From Pseudovibrio sp. M1P-2-3 (GTDB lineage: Bacteria; Pseudomonadota; Alphaproteobacteria; Rhizobiales; Stappiaceae): DNA of 64,000 nt. Below are positions 27,930 to 37,135 of this stretch, one piece after another. A model generated the notes under the pieces. That model was not told the DNA's origin. It was given only the letters and a program-made list of their open reading frames with translations, and did no database searches. The stretch covers positions 2,749,001 to 2,813,000 of the forward strand of contig NZ_JARRCW010000001.1 of NCBI RefSeq assembly GCF_031501865.1, read 5' to 3'. How positions within the stretch are numbered: position 1 is the first letter of the stretch; the number at the start of each line of letters is the position of its first letter. Position numbers and translations under genes: made by a program.

Positions 27930-28940
27930 CTAAAAGTGCTCGAAGCCCTTTGATGAGTGACCAAGAACCCTCTCACCATGAAGGTACAGGTTTGGTACGC
28001 CACTACCAGAATTCGCTGGCGCTGAGAAATAACCAATTTGAGAGCAAGGCAAACCTGAGGCCTTCAGGCCTTTTTCAAAGACTTCACATGCATTTTCTGG
28101 AACGGCGCACAAAATCTCATAATCATCGCCGCCTGTGACCGCTTGGTGAAGCAGCTCCCGCTCAGCAGAGCACGCCCTGTGCACGCCAGCACTCAGGGGT
28201 ACTTTTTCCAAATCCACATGGGCATCAACCTTGGAGGTGTGGCACATATGGGCAAGGTCTGCGAGCAGACCGTCGGAAACATCCATAGACGCCGCTCCAT
28301 ACTCCAAAATCGTCTGCGCCGCCTGAGCTCTTGGCTTTGGATGAAGGTACCTCTCCAGCAAAAATGCCTCTTCAGTGGGAGTAAGACCCCATTTATGCGC
28401 ATTTTCCGGCGCAAGACGGAGCATCAAACCTAAGGCGGCATCTCCAATTGTACCTGTCACATAGAGCCTAGCTCCCACTGGAGCGGTATTCCGCCTTACA
28501 GCGCGGCCAGTTGGCGTACATCCAATAGCTGTAATAGACAGGAGAATACCATCTGGTGATTTAATGGTATCCCCTCCCAGCAAAGCCCAGCCATATTGCC
28601 TCTGGCTCAATTCCAACCCTTTGCAAAAATCACGAACCCACGCCTCCTCAAAGTCCTTAGGAAGACCAAGGCCGAGGAGGTAACCAAGAGGACGTGCCCC
28701 TTTGGCAGCTAAATCGGAGAGGTTTACCCCAAGCGCTTTTCGCGCGACAGACTGGGGAGGGTCTTCTGGGAAGAAGTGGACACCAGAGGCGAGCATATCT
28801 TTGGTAAGAACCAGCTCACACCCTTCTGGTGGGGTAAGTGTTGCAGCATCATCGGTAAGACCTGCTGCACCCGCATGGGTCGCCAGTGGGGCAAAGTAGC
28901 GCTCAATCAGAGTGAACTCGCCTGCCCTGCCCCCACTCAT
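27930..28940 (-). CDS. thiL: Thiamine-monophosphate kinase ThiL
   Basis: Last step of thiamine pyrophosphate synthesis (TMP + ATP to TPP + ADP). 336 residues with the AIR-synthase-like fold. Motifs seen are GEFTLIERYFAPL, GLTDDAATLTP (the first metal-binding Asp pair), VNLSDLAAKGARPLGYLLGL, LLGGDTIKSP and ASMDVSDGLLADL. It begins 1 bp after nusB ends, closing the glyA-to-thiL cluster as in other Rhizobiales. Confidence 0.96.
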   Translation of the reverse strand: MSGGRAGEFTLIERYFAPLATHAGAAGLTDDAATLTPPEGCELVLTKDMLASGVHFFPEDPPQSVARKALGVNLSDLAAKGARPLGYLLGLGLPKDFEEAWVRDFCKGLELSQRQYGWALLGGDTIKSPDGILLSITAIGCTPTGRAVRRNTAPVGARLYVTGTIGDAALGLMLRLAPENAHKWGLTPTEEAFLLERYLHPKPRAQAAQTILEYGAASMDVSDGLLADLAHMCHTSKVDAHVDLEKVPLSAGVHRACSAERELLHQAVTGGDDYEILCAVPENACEVFEKGLKASGLPCSQIGYFSAPANSGSGVPNLYLHGERVLGHSSKGFEHF

Positions 28941-28941
28941 A

Positions 28942-29436
28942 TCAGCCGTCGAATTCGGAAGCGCGAATATCGCGGGCCAGACGGTTCATAATACCGTTGA
29001 CCAAACGTGTCTCATCCTTCTCATAGAAGGCTTTTGAGATCTCAATATATTCGTTAATGATAACCTTGGCAGGCACATCTTTTTTACGCAAGAGTTCGGC
29101 TGCTCCCACACGTAAAATGGCACGAACCGTGCTATCGACCCGGCGCAGCGGCCAATCCTCTGAAAGACCACTGTGGATCTTGGCATCGATAATTTTTTGC
29201 TCTTCAAAAACAGCATGGACAAGATCTTGAAACCATGCGGGGTCCGCTTCGCGGTAGGTTTCGCCGTCAAGCTCTTGGCCCAGACGGTACAGCTTGAACT
29301 CACCGACGATATCGCTCAGTTCCGTGCCAGCCAGTTCCATCTGGTAAAGCGCCTGAACCGCAGCAAGACGTGAAAGGCCCCGCTTGTTTGCGGGGCGCAC
29401 GCCAGCCTTGTTCTTATTATTTTGTTCTTGCGTCAT
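28942..29436 (-). CDS. nusB: Transcription antitermination factor NusB
   Basis: 164 residues, all-helical, starting after a lysine/arginine-rich leader. NKRGLSRLAAVQALYQMELAG and the C-terminal ELLRKKDVPAKVIINEYIEISKAF...FVNGIM-like pattern (here RLVNGIMNRLARDI) are typical. It acts in rRNA antitermination with NusE (S10). It lies 8 bp after ribH, the usual ribH-nusB pairing. Confidence 0.95.
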   Translation of the reverse strand: MTQEQNNKNKAGVRPANKRGLSRLAAVQALYQMELAGTELSDIVGEFKLYRLGQELDGETYREADPAWFQDLVHAVFEEQKIIDAKIHSGLSEDWPLRRVDSTVRAILRVGAAELLRKKDVPAKVIINEYIEISKAFYEKDETRLVNGIMNRLARDIRASEFDG

Positions 29437-29444
29437 ACTAAATC

Positions 29445-29894
29445 TTAAACTCCGAAGTGATCGCGCACTTCAATCATGCGAAGGCAAGCCTCAGCCGCGC
29501 CGCCGCCCTTGTTCTTCTTGTCTTTGTCGCAACGAGCCCAAGCCTGCTCGTCATCTTCCACTGTCTGGATGCCATTGCCCACTGCAATGCAGGCGTCCGT
29601 TGTCAGTTCCACAATGGCGCGTGCCGATTCATTGGAGACAATATCGTAGTGTGTTGTCTCGCCACGGATAACGCAGCCCAAAAGCACGAAGCCGTCGAAG
29701 TCCGCATCGCCGTTTTCCATTGCAGCCAAAGCCATGGAAAGCGCGGAAGGAATTTCTAGAACGCCAGGGACTTCCATACGGGATACCTTGGCACCTGCAT
29801 CTTTCAGAACCTCGTTGGCACCTTCATAAAGTGCATCAGCCAACTCATCATAGAAACGTGCCTCAATGATAAGAATGTGGGGAACTGTAGACAT
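29445..29894 (-). CDS. ribH: 6,7-dimethyl-8-ribityllumazine synthase RibH
   Basis: Penultimate riboflavin step. 149 residues, with ILIIEARFYDELADALYEGA at the start, VPGVLEIPSAL, GCVIRGETTHYDIVSNESA (containing the catalytic His) and WARCDKDKKNKGGGAAEACL at the end. The ...KDKKNKGGGAAEA tail matches the icosahedral RibH1 class. It lies between ribE (92-bp gap) and nusB. Confidence 0.95.
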   Translation of the reverse strand: MSTVPHILIIEARFYDELADALYEGANEVLKDAGAKVSRMEVPGVLEIPSALSMALAAMENGDADFDGFVLLGCVIRGETTHYDIVSNESARAIVELTTDACIAVGNGIQTVEDDEQAWARCDKDKKNKGGGAAEACLRMIEVRDHFGV

Positions 29895-29986
29895 AGCAGG
29901 ATCTCTTTCACTCGTTTAATTGATCGTCAGGAACCACGACCGACACCATTTGTCCAGTCAAAACAGCAGAAACTTATAAAGAACTG

Positions 29987-30592
29987 TTACCCTGTAAATT
30001 CTGCTAGCCGCGCCACATAACGCGACATCATATCGACTTCAAGGTTTACAAGGTCACCTTCTGTACGATCTGACCAAGTTGTCACCGATAAAGTATGAGG
30101 AATAAGGAAAACTGAAAACGTATTCCCCTCCGCCTCGTTCACTGTAAGGGATGTCCCATCCAGCGCAACACTGCCTTTTTTTGGTATAAAGCGGGCAAAT
30201 TCCTCTGCACATTCAAATTTGATGTAAACGCTTTCCGGATGCTGGACAAATTCGATAATTTTTGCAGTTCCATCCGCATGACCCAGAACAAGGTGCCCGC
30301 CCAGCTCATCCCCCATTGCAAGGGAACGCTCCAGATTGATACGCATGCCTGCCTGCCAATCGCGAACAGTGGTTAAACGCAGGGTTTCAGCAGCTGATTC
30401 TACTTCAAACCAGTTCTGCCCGTCCTCAATGCCTTTTGCGGTGACTGTGTGGCACACGCCCCCACATGCGATGGACGCGCCCAGATCAATGCCATTCGCG
30501 TCATATTTGGTCAAAATGCGCGTTCGCAGGCCCGCCGGGATTTTCTCCACAGATGCAATTTTGCCCACATCGGTTACAATTCCAGTAAACAC
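29987..30592 (-). CDS. ribE: Riboflavin synthase alpha chain RibE
   Basis: Dismutates two lumazines to riboflavin. 201 residues made of two lumazine-binding repeats (MFTGIVTDVGKI ... and from about residue 96 LGHADGTAKIIEF ...). The GTG start directly follows the ribD stop codon, and AAGGAG lies inside the end of ribD, so the two genes are translationally coupled. Confidence 0.94.
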   Translation of the reverse strand: MFTGIVTDVGKIASVEKIPAGLRTRILTKYDANGIDLGASIACGGVCHTVTAKGIEDGQNWFEVESAAETLRLTTVRDWQAGMRINLERSLAMGDELGGHLVLGHADGTAKIIEFVQHPESVYIKFECAEEFARFIPKKGSVALDGTSLTVNEAEGNTFSVFLIPHTLSVTTWSDRTEGDLVNLEVDMMSRYVARLAEFTG

Positions 30593-31771
30593 CTATGAGG
30601 TCTCCTTAAAAGAATAGCGCCAAAGAATATCGCCGGATACGCGGCGAAGTAGCTCGTGGGTAAAGTGCCCCTTGTTATTCAAGAGTTCAAGGCTACCTTC
30701 CACAAAAGGTTTAAGGCCATCTGCTCCAATGATTTTTGCGCCTTGAAAGATCATCGCCTCATCTATCAACCGGTCATTCAAAAGCGCCCGCGCCACATGG
30801 GCTCCGCCCTCCACCATCACCTTGGTAATACCGGCAGTGGCAAGCTCTTTCATGGCATGTGGTAGGTGTACGTGCCCGTTTCTTTGCTGGCACCGTAGCA
30901 CTTTGGCGCCCGCTGCCTCCAGCGTAGCGCAGCGTTCGGGCACAGCACCTTGCCCAACCAGCACCCAAAGAGGGGTAGAGGCACTCGTTTGCACAAGTTT
31001 TGAATTAAGCGGCAAACGCGCATGACTATCGACAACGACACGGACCGGAGAGAGGTGCTCCAGACCTGCCAGACGGCAGGTCAGCTCCGGATCATCCTCT
31101 AGCACCGTACCAATACCAACAAGAATGGCATCAACCTGTGCCCGCATGGCATGAACAAGGCGGCGGCTTTCAGGGGAGCTTATAGCAACCTGCCCCTTAC
31201 CCTTTTGCCCGATGAACCCGTCGTTTGAGAGAGCCATTTTCAGTTGGATATGAGGGCGAGCGTGCACCAGCCGCGTTATATGGCCAATAACGCTGGCGCG
31301 GCACTCCCTTTCAAGAATACCGGAGATAACTTCAACACCAGCTTCTTCCAGAATCTTTTTACCCTTGCCCCCGACCTCCGGATTTGGGTCAGAACATCCA
31401 AAGACAACGCGGGCGACACCTGCTTTTACCAAAGCCAGCGCACAAGGCCCCGTGCGCCCATAGTGGGCACAGGGCTCTAAAGTGACGTAGGCCGTTGCAC
31501 CATTCGCCCTTCCCCCTGCCTTTGCCAGAGCCTGAACCTCTGCATGCGCTCCACCTGCGGGCATAGTTGCTCCTTGCCCGACAACAACCGGCCCGGAGCC
31601 TTCATCTTTTACGAGCAGCGCTCCAACAGAAGGGTTTGGCCAAGACCGCCCACGGGCGCGCTGTCCAAATGAGAGCGCTGCCGCCATGAACCGTTCGTCT
31701 TCATGTCTTTGCTTAGAGCTTAAACTTGGATTTCCAGACAAAGCCCACCTCTCGCTCCGCAGGACACACAT
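30593..31771 (-). CDS. ribD: Bifunctional riboflavin deaminase/reductase RibD
   Basis: Second and third steps of riboflavin synthesis in one chain. The deaminase half shows GGAHAEVQAL (zinc His and catalytic Glu) and EPCAHYGRTGPC (zinc Cys pair). The reductase half follows from about residue 175 (VHARPHIQLKMALSNDGFIG; KVMVEGGAHVARALL). The listed ATG at 31771 gives 392 residues but has no Shine-Dalgarno site. A TTG at 31741 preceded by GAGAGGTGGG would give 382 and matches the family start better. The start remains open. Confidence 0.93.
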   Translation of the reverse strand: MCVLRSERWALSGNPSLSSKQRHEDERFMAAALSFGQRARGRSWPNPSVGALLVKDEGSGPVVVGQGATMPAGGAHAEVQALAKAGGRANGATAYVTLEPCAHYGRTGPCALALVKAGVARVVFGCSDPNPEVGGKGKKILEEAGVEVISGILERECRASVIGHITRLVHARPHIQLKMALSNDGFIGQKGKGQVAISSPESRRLVHAMRAQVDAILVGIGTVLEDDPELTCRLAGLEHLSPVRVVVDSHARLPLNSKLVQTSASTPLWVLVGQGAVPERCATLEAAGAKVLRCQQRNGHVHLPHAMKELATAGITKVMVEGGAHVARALLNDRLIDEAMIFQGAKIIGADGLKPFVEGSLELLNNKGHFTHELLRRVSGDILWRYSFKETS

Positions 31772-31880
31772 AATGAGTTTATCTAGTGCAGCCGAACACG
31801 AAAGCCTTGCTCAAGCTGTCAACTGCAACCAGATCACAGCGCATGCCAATACTCATCACATGCAGCCATACTTAAACCAA

Positions 31881-32366
31881 CTAGCTCTTTTGGGCCGCCA
31901 GCCGCGAATTCAGCTCTTCGTCGCTCAGCTCATCCAGAAGGGCTTCAAAGTCCTTCGCCTCGCGGAAATTTTTATAAACGGAAGCAAAGCGCACGTAAGC
32001 AACATCGTCCAGAGCTTTAAGCCCTTCCATCACCAGATGGCCGATAGCCTCCGCATCCACTTCACTCTCTCCCGAGCTTTCCAGCTGGCGCACAATGCCG
32101 CTGACCATGCGCTCAACCCGCTCCGGCTCAACCGGACGCTTGCGGGTTGCTATGAGCACCGAGCGCATGAGTTTCTCGCGATCAAAAGGCACACGCCGCT
32201 GGTTGCGCTTGATTACCGTCAACTCGCGCAGTTGCACCCGCTCAAACGTGGTAAAGCGGCCGCCACATGTTTGGCAGACCCTGCGACGACGGATCGTTGT
32301 GTTATCCTCGGTAGGACGGGAGTCCTTAACCTGGGTATCATCTCCGCCGCAAAACGGACAGCGCAT
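31881..32366 (-). CDS. nrdR: Ribonucleotide reductase regulator NrdR
   Basis: 161-residue repressor of ribonucleotide reductase genes. The N-terminal zinc ribbon has Cys3/Cys6 and Cys31/Cys34 (CPFC, CQTC), and is followed by RRRRVC and an ATP-cone domain ([20 protein letters not shown]). It senses ATP/dATP. No nrd structural genes or obvious NrdR boxes are in this window. It lies between glyA and ribD, as in most Rhizobiales. Confidence 0.96.
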   Translation of the reverse strand: MRCPFCGGDDTQVKDSRPTEDNTTIRRRRVCQTCGGRFTTFERVQLRELTVIKRNQRRVPFDREKLMRSVLIATRKRPVEPERVERMVSGIVRQLESSGESEVDAEAIGHLVMEGLKALDDVAYVRFASVYKNFREAKDFEALLDELSDEELNSRLAAQKS

Positions 32367-32391
32367 AAGCGTGTGCCTCCTTTATTGTTAT

Positions 32392-32415
32392 TTTAAGGAG
32401 TTAAAACTCCTTAAA
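32392..32415 (-). terminator. Inverted repeat at the glyA stop codon
   Basis: TTTAAGGAGTT (32392-32402) and AACTCCTTAAA (32405-32415) are perfect 11-bp complements; the repeat overlaps the glyA stop. It is AT-rich and not followed by a clear U-run, so it may be a weak attenuator between glyA and nrdR. It also contains AGGAG, which could hide or present a ribosome site. Confidence 0.35.
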
Positions 32416-33727
32416 GGCCTTTATAGATTGGGAAACGAGCTGTTAGCTTGAGAACTTTCTCTTTTACAGCTGCTTCAACGGTCGCGTTGCCTTCATCCGT
32501 ATTGGAAGCACGCAAGCCTTCCATCACTTCATTAATCAACAAACCGATTTCGCGGAATTCGGCGGGCCCGAAACCACGAGTTGTACCCGCGGGAGTTCCC
32601 AGACGAATACCAGAGGTTACTGTCGGCTTTTGCGGATCAAGCGGCACACCATTTTTGTTACAGGTGATATTGGCGCGCTCAAGAGCTTTTTCTGCAGAAA
32701 CACCGGTGAGGTTCTTTGGACGCAGATCAACCAGCATCAAATGCGTATCTGTACCTTCAGACACAATGTCCAAGCCACCCTCACGAAGAGTTTCAGCCAA
32801 GACTTTTGCATTCTCAATCACGTTCTTTGCGTAGATCTTGAACTCTGGACGCAGCGCTTCACCAAAAGCCACAGCCTTAGCCGCAATTACATGCATCAAC
32901 GGGCCACCCTGAAGCCCCGGGAAAATGGCAGAATTGATTTTCTTGGCTATAGCTTCATCGTTTGTGAGCACCAAACCACCGCGCGGACCACGCAGAGTCT
33001 TATGAGTGGTGGAGGTCGCAACATGGGCGTACGGGAATGGGCTCGGGTGCTGACCACCGGCCACCAGACCTGCTAAGTGCGCCATATCCACCCACAGGAA
33101 GGCACCTACTTCATCGGCAATTGCGCGGAAAGCTGCAAAATCGATTTCGCGGGAATATGCAGAACCGCCAGCAACAATAACTTTTGGTTTGTGCTCGCGT
33201 GCAAGCTGAGCAACCTGATCCATATCAATGCGGCCGGTTGCCGTGTCCAGACCATATTGAATGGCATTGAACCATTTACCGGACATGTTCGGTTTAGCGC
33301 CATGTGTCAAGTGACCACCAGCGTCAAGGCTCATGCCGAGTAATGTGTCGCCCGGTTTAGCAAGCGCCATCATCACTGACTGGTTCGCCTGAGAACCGGA
33401 ATTGGGCTGCACGTTGGCAAAGTCACACCCAAAGAGCTGTTTGGCCCGTTTAATGGCAAGCTCTTCTGCCACATCCACGTGCTCACAACCACCATAGTAA
33501 CGACGGCCTGGATACCCCTCCGCGTACTTATTGGTCATAATAGACCCTTGAGCATCAAGAACCGCTTTGGAAACAATATTTTCCGAAGCAATCAGTTCGA
33601 TCTCATTTTGCTGGCGAGTGAGTTCGCTTTTGATCGTAGCTGTAATTTCAGGGTCGACCTGAGCGAGGGAACCTGTAAAAAACTCTGGGTAGAGCTGAGT
33701 GGTGACCGTTGTATCCGTCAGGGACAT
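32411..33727 (-). CDS. glyA: Serine hydroxymethyltransferase GlyA
   Basis: PLP enzyme converting serine and tetrahydrofolate to glycine and 5,10-methylene-THF. 438 residues. Lys243 in [13 protein letters not shown] binds PLP. Other hallmarks are [26 protein letters not shown] and NFNPYW-free [15 protein letters not shown]. It is first in the glyA-nrdR-rib-nusB-thiL cluster. The 180-bp leader has several hairpins, described separately. Confidence 0.97.
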   Translation of the reverse strand: MSLTDTTVTTQLYPEFFTGSLAQVDPEITATIKSELTRQQNEIELIASENIVSKAVLDAQGSIMTNKYAEGYPGRRYYGGCEHVDVAEELAIKRAKQLFGCDFANVQPNSGSQANQSVMMALAKPGDTLLGMSLDAGGHLTHGAKPNMSGKWFNAIQYGLDTATGRIDMDQVAQLAREHKPKVIVAGGSAYSREIDFAAFRAIADEVGAFLWVDMAHLAGLVAGGQHPSPFPYAHVATSTTHKTLRGPRGGLVLTNDEAIAKKINSAIFPGLQGGPLMHVIAAKAVAFGEALRPEFKIYAKNVIENAKVLAETLREGGLDIVSEGTDTHLMLVDLRPKNLTGVSAEKALERANITCNKNGVPLDPQKPTVTSGIRLGTPAGTTRGFGPAEFREIGLLINEVMEGLRASNTDEGNATVEAAVKEKVLKLTARFPIYKGL

Positions 33728-33760
33728 GGCAAGGCCTCTTCACATTGGAACCAAAAGAAA

Positions 33761-33893
33761 TTAGGAGCCCTCTAAGCTCCTAAGCAACCCCACCTATATT
33801 TCAGGTAGGCGCCCCGCAATTACCACAGGCAATGGATTGAACCAAGGGGGCAATCAACGATATATCGAAGTTACCCCCCTATCCTATCGGGGT
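33761..33893 (-). promoter_or_regulatory. Structured leader of glyA, candidate cis-regulatory RNA
   Basis: Three hairpins are readable on the minus strand. A distal one pairs GGGGGUAA with UUGCCCCC (33846-33853 / 33871-33878) around the palindrome CGATATATCG. A middle one is CUACCU/AGGUGG. A proximal one is TTAGGAGC/GCTCCTAA (33761-33768 / 33776-33783), followed by UUUCUUUU. The C-run of the first can instead pair as ACCCC/GGGGT with 33889-33893, which would exclude that stem. No known riboswitch class was recognised. Part of it could instead be the 3-prime end of the L,D-transpeptidase message. Confidence 0.4.
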
Positions 33894-33907
33894 ATTTGGC
33901 GGATATT

Positions 33908-35260
33908 TTATCTGCTTACGGCCTCGGACAGAATGGGCAGAGAGTCGCTCAGACCATCCATTTTGTAGATATCATCCCGGAAATGAACTGCTCCATCACT
34001 GCTCGCCCAAGCTGTCACATACGAAAGAAAGATGGGTATCCGTGTCTTCAATTTCGCATCAAGGCGCTCACCACCGCGAATCGATTCGTCTACCTTAGCC
34101 CGATCCCAACCAGGCGTGGTTGCTCCCAAGAGCCAAGAAACCAGTTCACGAACATTCTGCACCCGGACACACCCAGAGGAGTGAAAACGGTATCCACTGC
34201 CGAACAAGGACTGCTCTGGCGTGTCATGTAGATACACCTGAAACTTGTTATGAAAGTTTATGCGAATACTTCCCATGGAGTTCTTTTCGCCCGGATCCTG
34301 CGTAAAGCGATATTGGGTTGCTTCCTGCGTGTTCCAGTCAATGTCCTGCCACTGTTTCTGGTTCCCATACCAATCAAAAATTTTGATCTTGTTCTTCTCA
34401 AGGTAACTGGGATCCTCCTGCATCTTTGGAATCAAGTCCTTGCGGATGATACTGACAGGAACCGTCCAGTAAGGATTAAAATTCACCTCTGTAATTTTGG
34501 AGTTCAAAATAGGTGTCTGGCGATCGATTTTTCCAACAACAGCCGTATGTCGGGAACGAACCCGACCTGCTTCCACTGCCTCAATTCGAGCAGCTGGAAC
34601 GTTGACCATGACATATGTATCGTTCAACTGATCTGCCAGTTCTGCAACCCGGCCCATATTGATTTCCAACTGGCGCAGCCGCACGATGGCCGGAACATTC
34701 AAAGCTTCAATTGTACCCTTGCCCACAATGCCATCTGCAAGCAAGCCATGTCTCAACTGAAAACGGCGAACAGCAGTATCAACATAGCTGTCGAATATTT
34801 TGGAAAGACCCGCACCTGCATCCAGATCCCCGGAAATGATCAGACGTTGACGCAACTCAACAACGCTGTCGTGCTGTTTACCGATCCTCAGCGGTTTTCC
34901 CGGATAGCTCACCATATTCCAGCCACCATTGGCAACGATCTGACGATATCGAGGAATAGCTTGCTCCATATAGAGCTGCGTATGCAGAGAAATTATGGGA
35001 GAAACTGTGTCAATTTCCCTGACACTGCGTACACCGCTATCAAAGCCATCTTCCCATTCAGCCCCTTCAAAAACCTGCCCATCCAGCGCTGGAACACCGG
35101 CTGGAATACTCTGAGTTTCCGGAGCAACATTTTCCACAAGCGGCGCTAGAGGCCGAACCAACACTTGCGCAACGCTTGCCGTTGACATTGTTGCAGCACA
35201 CCCAACGGCCAAAGCGCCGGCAACGCTGGACAAATGAGAACGGTTAAAGTGCTTAGACAC
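33908..35260 (-). CDS. L,D-transpeptidase with peptidoglycan-binding domain
   Basis: Cell-wall cross-linking enzyme of the YkuD fold. The GTG at 35260 has AGGGG upstream and gives 450 residues. Its N-terminus carries a signal peptide (SVAGALAVGCAATMSTASVAQ). A PG-binding_1 domain lies around residues 120-190 (FQLRHGLLADGIVGKGTIEALNVP). The catalytic domain has NPYWTVPVSI and RFHSSGCVRV with Cys364 and His360. Size and architecture match YcbB/LdtD-like and Liberibacter LdtP-like enzymes. A likely regulator, an LdtR-type MarR gene, lies 1.9 kb upstream. Confidence 0.92.
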   Translation of the reverse strand: MSKHFNRSHLSSVAGALAVGCAATMSTASVAQVLVRPLAPLVENVAPETQSIPAGVPALDGQVFEGAEWEDGFDSGVRSVREIDTVSPIISLHTQLYMEQAIPRYRQIVANGGWNMVSYPGKPLRIGKQHDSVVELRQRLIISGDLDAGAGLSKIFDSYVDTAVRRFQLRHGLLADGIVGKGTIEALNVPAIVRLRQLEINMGRVAELADQLNDTYVMVNVPAARIEAVEAGRVRSRHTAVVGKIDRQTPILNSKITEVNFNPYWTVPVSIIRKDLIPKMQEDPSYLEKNKIKIFDWYGNQKQWQDIDWNTQEATQYRFTQDPGEKNSMGSIRINFHNKFQVYLHDTPEQSLFGSGYRFHSSGCVRVQNVRELVSWLLGATTPGWDRAKVDESIRGGERLDAKLKTRIPIFLSYVTAWASSDGAVHFRDDIYKMDGLSDSLPILSEAVSR

Positions 35261-35705
35261 CGCAGTACCCCTAGTTTCAATTCTTTCACATCTGCCAAAC
35301 TGCAAACCAGCCAGCAGTATTCTCTAGCTGTGGAAGAGGACGTTCAAAACTTCCAATTCTCAGCGAAGGCTTCAGTAGGTTCAATTCGAACTTGTTTGCC
35401 TGATACTCCCCGAAGCAGCACAACGAGTATATATCACCACCCATACCTCATTCTACAGGAGGCATGCTTAACACATTCTATTATGGCTGTTTCGTGTCTG
35501 AACATGACTATAGCCCGTTATCCAAAGACACTTAATGAATGTTTGTAGGCAGCCATGTGGAGCTGACTTCCTAAGTCCGCCAAACAAGCTTGTGACAGCA
35601 GTCGGTTCTTAAACAAAGGCAGCACAGATGCTCTTGTTGACAGCTCACCCTATAAAAGTAGGCTATATACAGCAAAGCAACTTAACTAGGACTTCACCAA
35701 GAAGG
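35261..35705. other. 445-bp region upstream of the L,D-transpeptidase gene
   Basis: No supported gene; a plus-strand open frame at 35234-35548 has no coding character. It presumably contains the transpeptidase promoter. A CACTTAAT sequence near 35529 also occurs twice upstream of the LdtR-type gene. Confidence 0.4.
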
Positions 35706-36866
35706 CTAGGGCAATGACAACTCACACTTAACGTGACCATTTAGTTCGGGATTAGCCACTAGAAAGTCGCTCCAAATATTTTGACAGAGTTGACGCATAT
35801 AACTGGACGCTTCAGCCGTTTTTTGCTGCATCAGAGCCGTCGGAACCCTTGGCACACCAGCCTCAACACACTCCAGCACCTGTCTATCATCACACTTAAA
35901 AACAAGTGACTCGCGGCCCACTGATTCCATAAAGGCACGCGCTTTTACAACCGGATTTAAGCTGATGGTTGGTACATCATACATCATCGCAACAATAGTT
36001 GCGTGTAATTTCATACTCAAAACAAGTGAACACTGCCCTATACTCCGGCTTATTTCGTCAAGACTTTGAGTATATTTCGTCTTTTTTCCCGGAACTTTTA
36101 AAGCTTTTGCATTCTCAAAGTCTTTTTCACCATGCTTTCCTACACCTGCAATAATATGATGAACCTTCCAGCCCTTAGCGGCTAACCTCTTAGCGATTTC
36201 CGCCATTAACAAATACTCTTTAGGGTGCTTGATGTGCCTAGTAACCAAACCAACAATTGGCTCCTTTGGGATGCGACCCACTTTTGGCAGCGGTAAAGCA
36301 CAAGCTAGGTCTGAGTGCGCTCTAACACCAACAGCAGGTTTTACATTTTTTTCAATCCAAGCCTGAGACAGCGGATCCCTCGTTGAAATCGACTTTATAT
36401 TCGCATTGCAAAGAAACTGCTTCCACTTACTAAGTACGTCCGGATGAATATCCGAACGATTTTGCTCCACACCCACTCCTGCAATATGTACTGATCGACG
36501 CAAAAACAATTTATTGACAAAATCTTGATCAACTTTTGGTCGGTAAGGACAAATTAAGTCCCCGCCACCTACAACGACTGCATCCATCATATCAACGAGA
36601 TTCTCGGAAAAATGCCGCATATAATAGGGCCTAGGCAAGCCAGTAAGAAGAAAAACCCTAGCCCACGAACCAAACCAGTACTGATAGTTTTTGAGGTAGA
36701 GCTCGTCCCCATAGTTCCCTCTACCAAGCGACCCCGAGATTCCTATGTTTGGTTTGATATCTCGCTCTCTAGATAAGTTGCTGATATGCCCCAAAGCCCC
36801 TCCCCCTCGCAGATTTAGCCTCTTAAGCACAGAACTCTGCCGATTAAACCTGTCATAATTAATCAT
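35706..36866 (-). CDS. Polysaccharide pyruvyl transferase family protein
   Basis: 386-residue GT-B-like enzyme of the CsaB/WcaK family, which adds ketal-pyruvate to surface polysaccharide sugars. Evidence is NIGISGSLGRGNYGDELYLKN at the start, DAVVVGGGDLICPYRP, and the C-terminal LVLSMKLHATIVAMMYDVPTISL containing the conserved KLHA(T/S). It has no signal peptide. No other glycan genes surround it, and the flanks are AT-rich, so it may be a transferred singleton. It lies between the L,D-transpeptidase and ldtR-like genes. Confidence 0.87.
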   Translation of the reverse strand: MINYDRFNRQSSVLKRLNLRGGGALGHISNLSRERDIKPNIGISGSLGRGNYGDELYLKNYQYWFGSWARVFLLTGLPRPYYMRHFSENLVDMMDAVVVGGGDLICPYRPKVDQDFVNKLFLRRSVHIAGVGVEQNRSDIHPDVLSKWKQFLCNANIKSISTRDPLSQAWIEKNVKPAVGVRAHSDLACALPLPKVGRIPKEPIVGLVTRHIKHPKEYLLMAEIAKRLAAKGWKVHHIIAGVGKHGEKDFENAKALKVPGKKTKYTQSLDEISRSIGQCSLVLSMKLHATIVAMMYDVPTISLNPVVKARAFMESVGRESLVFKCDDRQVLECVEAGVPRVPTALMQQKTAEASSYMRQLCQNIWSDFLVANPELNGHVKCELSLP

Positions 36867-37079
36867 GCTTTACCATCTCAATTAAAAATAACATCATCAA
36901 GAATAGATTATTTTCATGAAATATTTTTTAATGCCATAAAATAGAATTACTCATTTTAAGTTATTAAACAGCTTAATATGGCAAGAACTAAACATGCTAA
37001 CCCCTATATTTAACTATAAATGACTACACACACCGGACACAAACTAATATAAAACCTATAGTAATGAAGTAGATACAAA

Positions 37080-37113
37080 AAAAACACCGCAAATCCTGAG
37101 ATGCGGTGTTTTT
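37080..37113 (-). terminator. Rho-independent terminator of the ldtR-like gene
   Basis: A 12-bp stem (AAAAACACCGCA / TGCGGTGTTTTT) with a 10-base loop lies 23 bp after the stop codon; the minus-strand transcript ends in a U-run. Confidence 0.88.
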
Positions 37114-37135
37114 AAATGGGGTAAAGTCGATTGGA

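Noticed and set aside
35370-35400. GGTTCAATTCGAAC sequence recalling a tRNA T-arm
   Set aside because: No acceptor stem, anticodon arm or CCA end could be built around it. No tRNA gene was found anywhere in the window.
35234-35548. 104-codon plus-strand open frame upstream of the L,D-transpeptidase
   Set aside because: Ser/Thr-rich with no motif, and partly antisense to the transpeptidase signal peptide.
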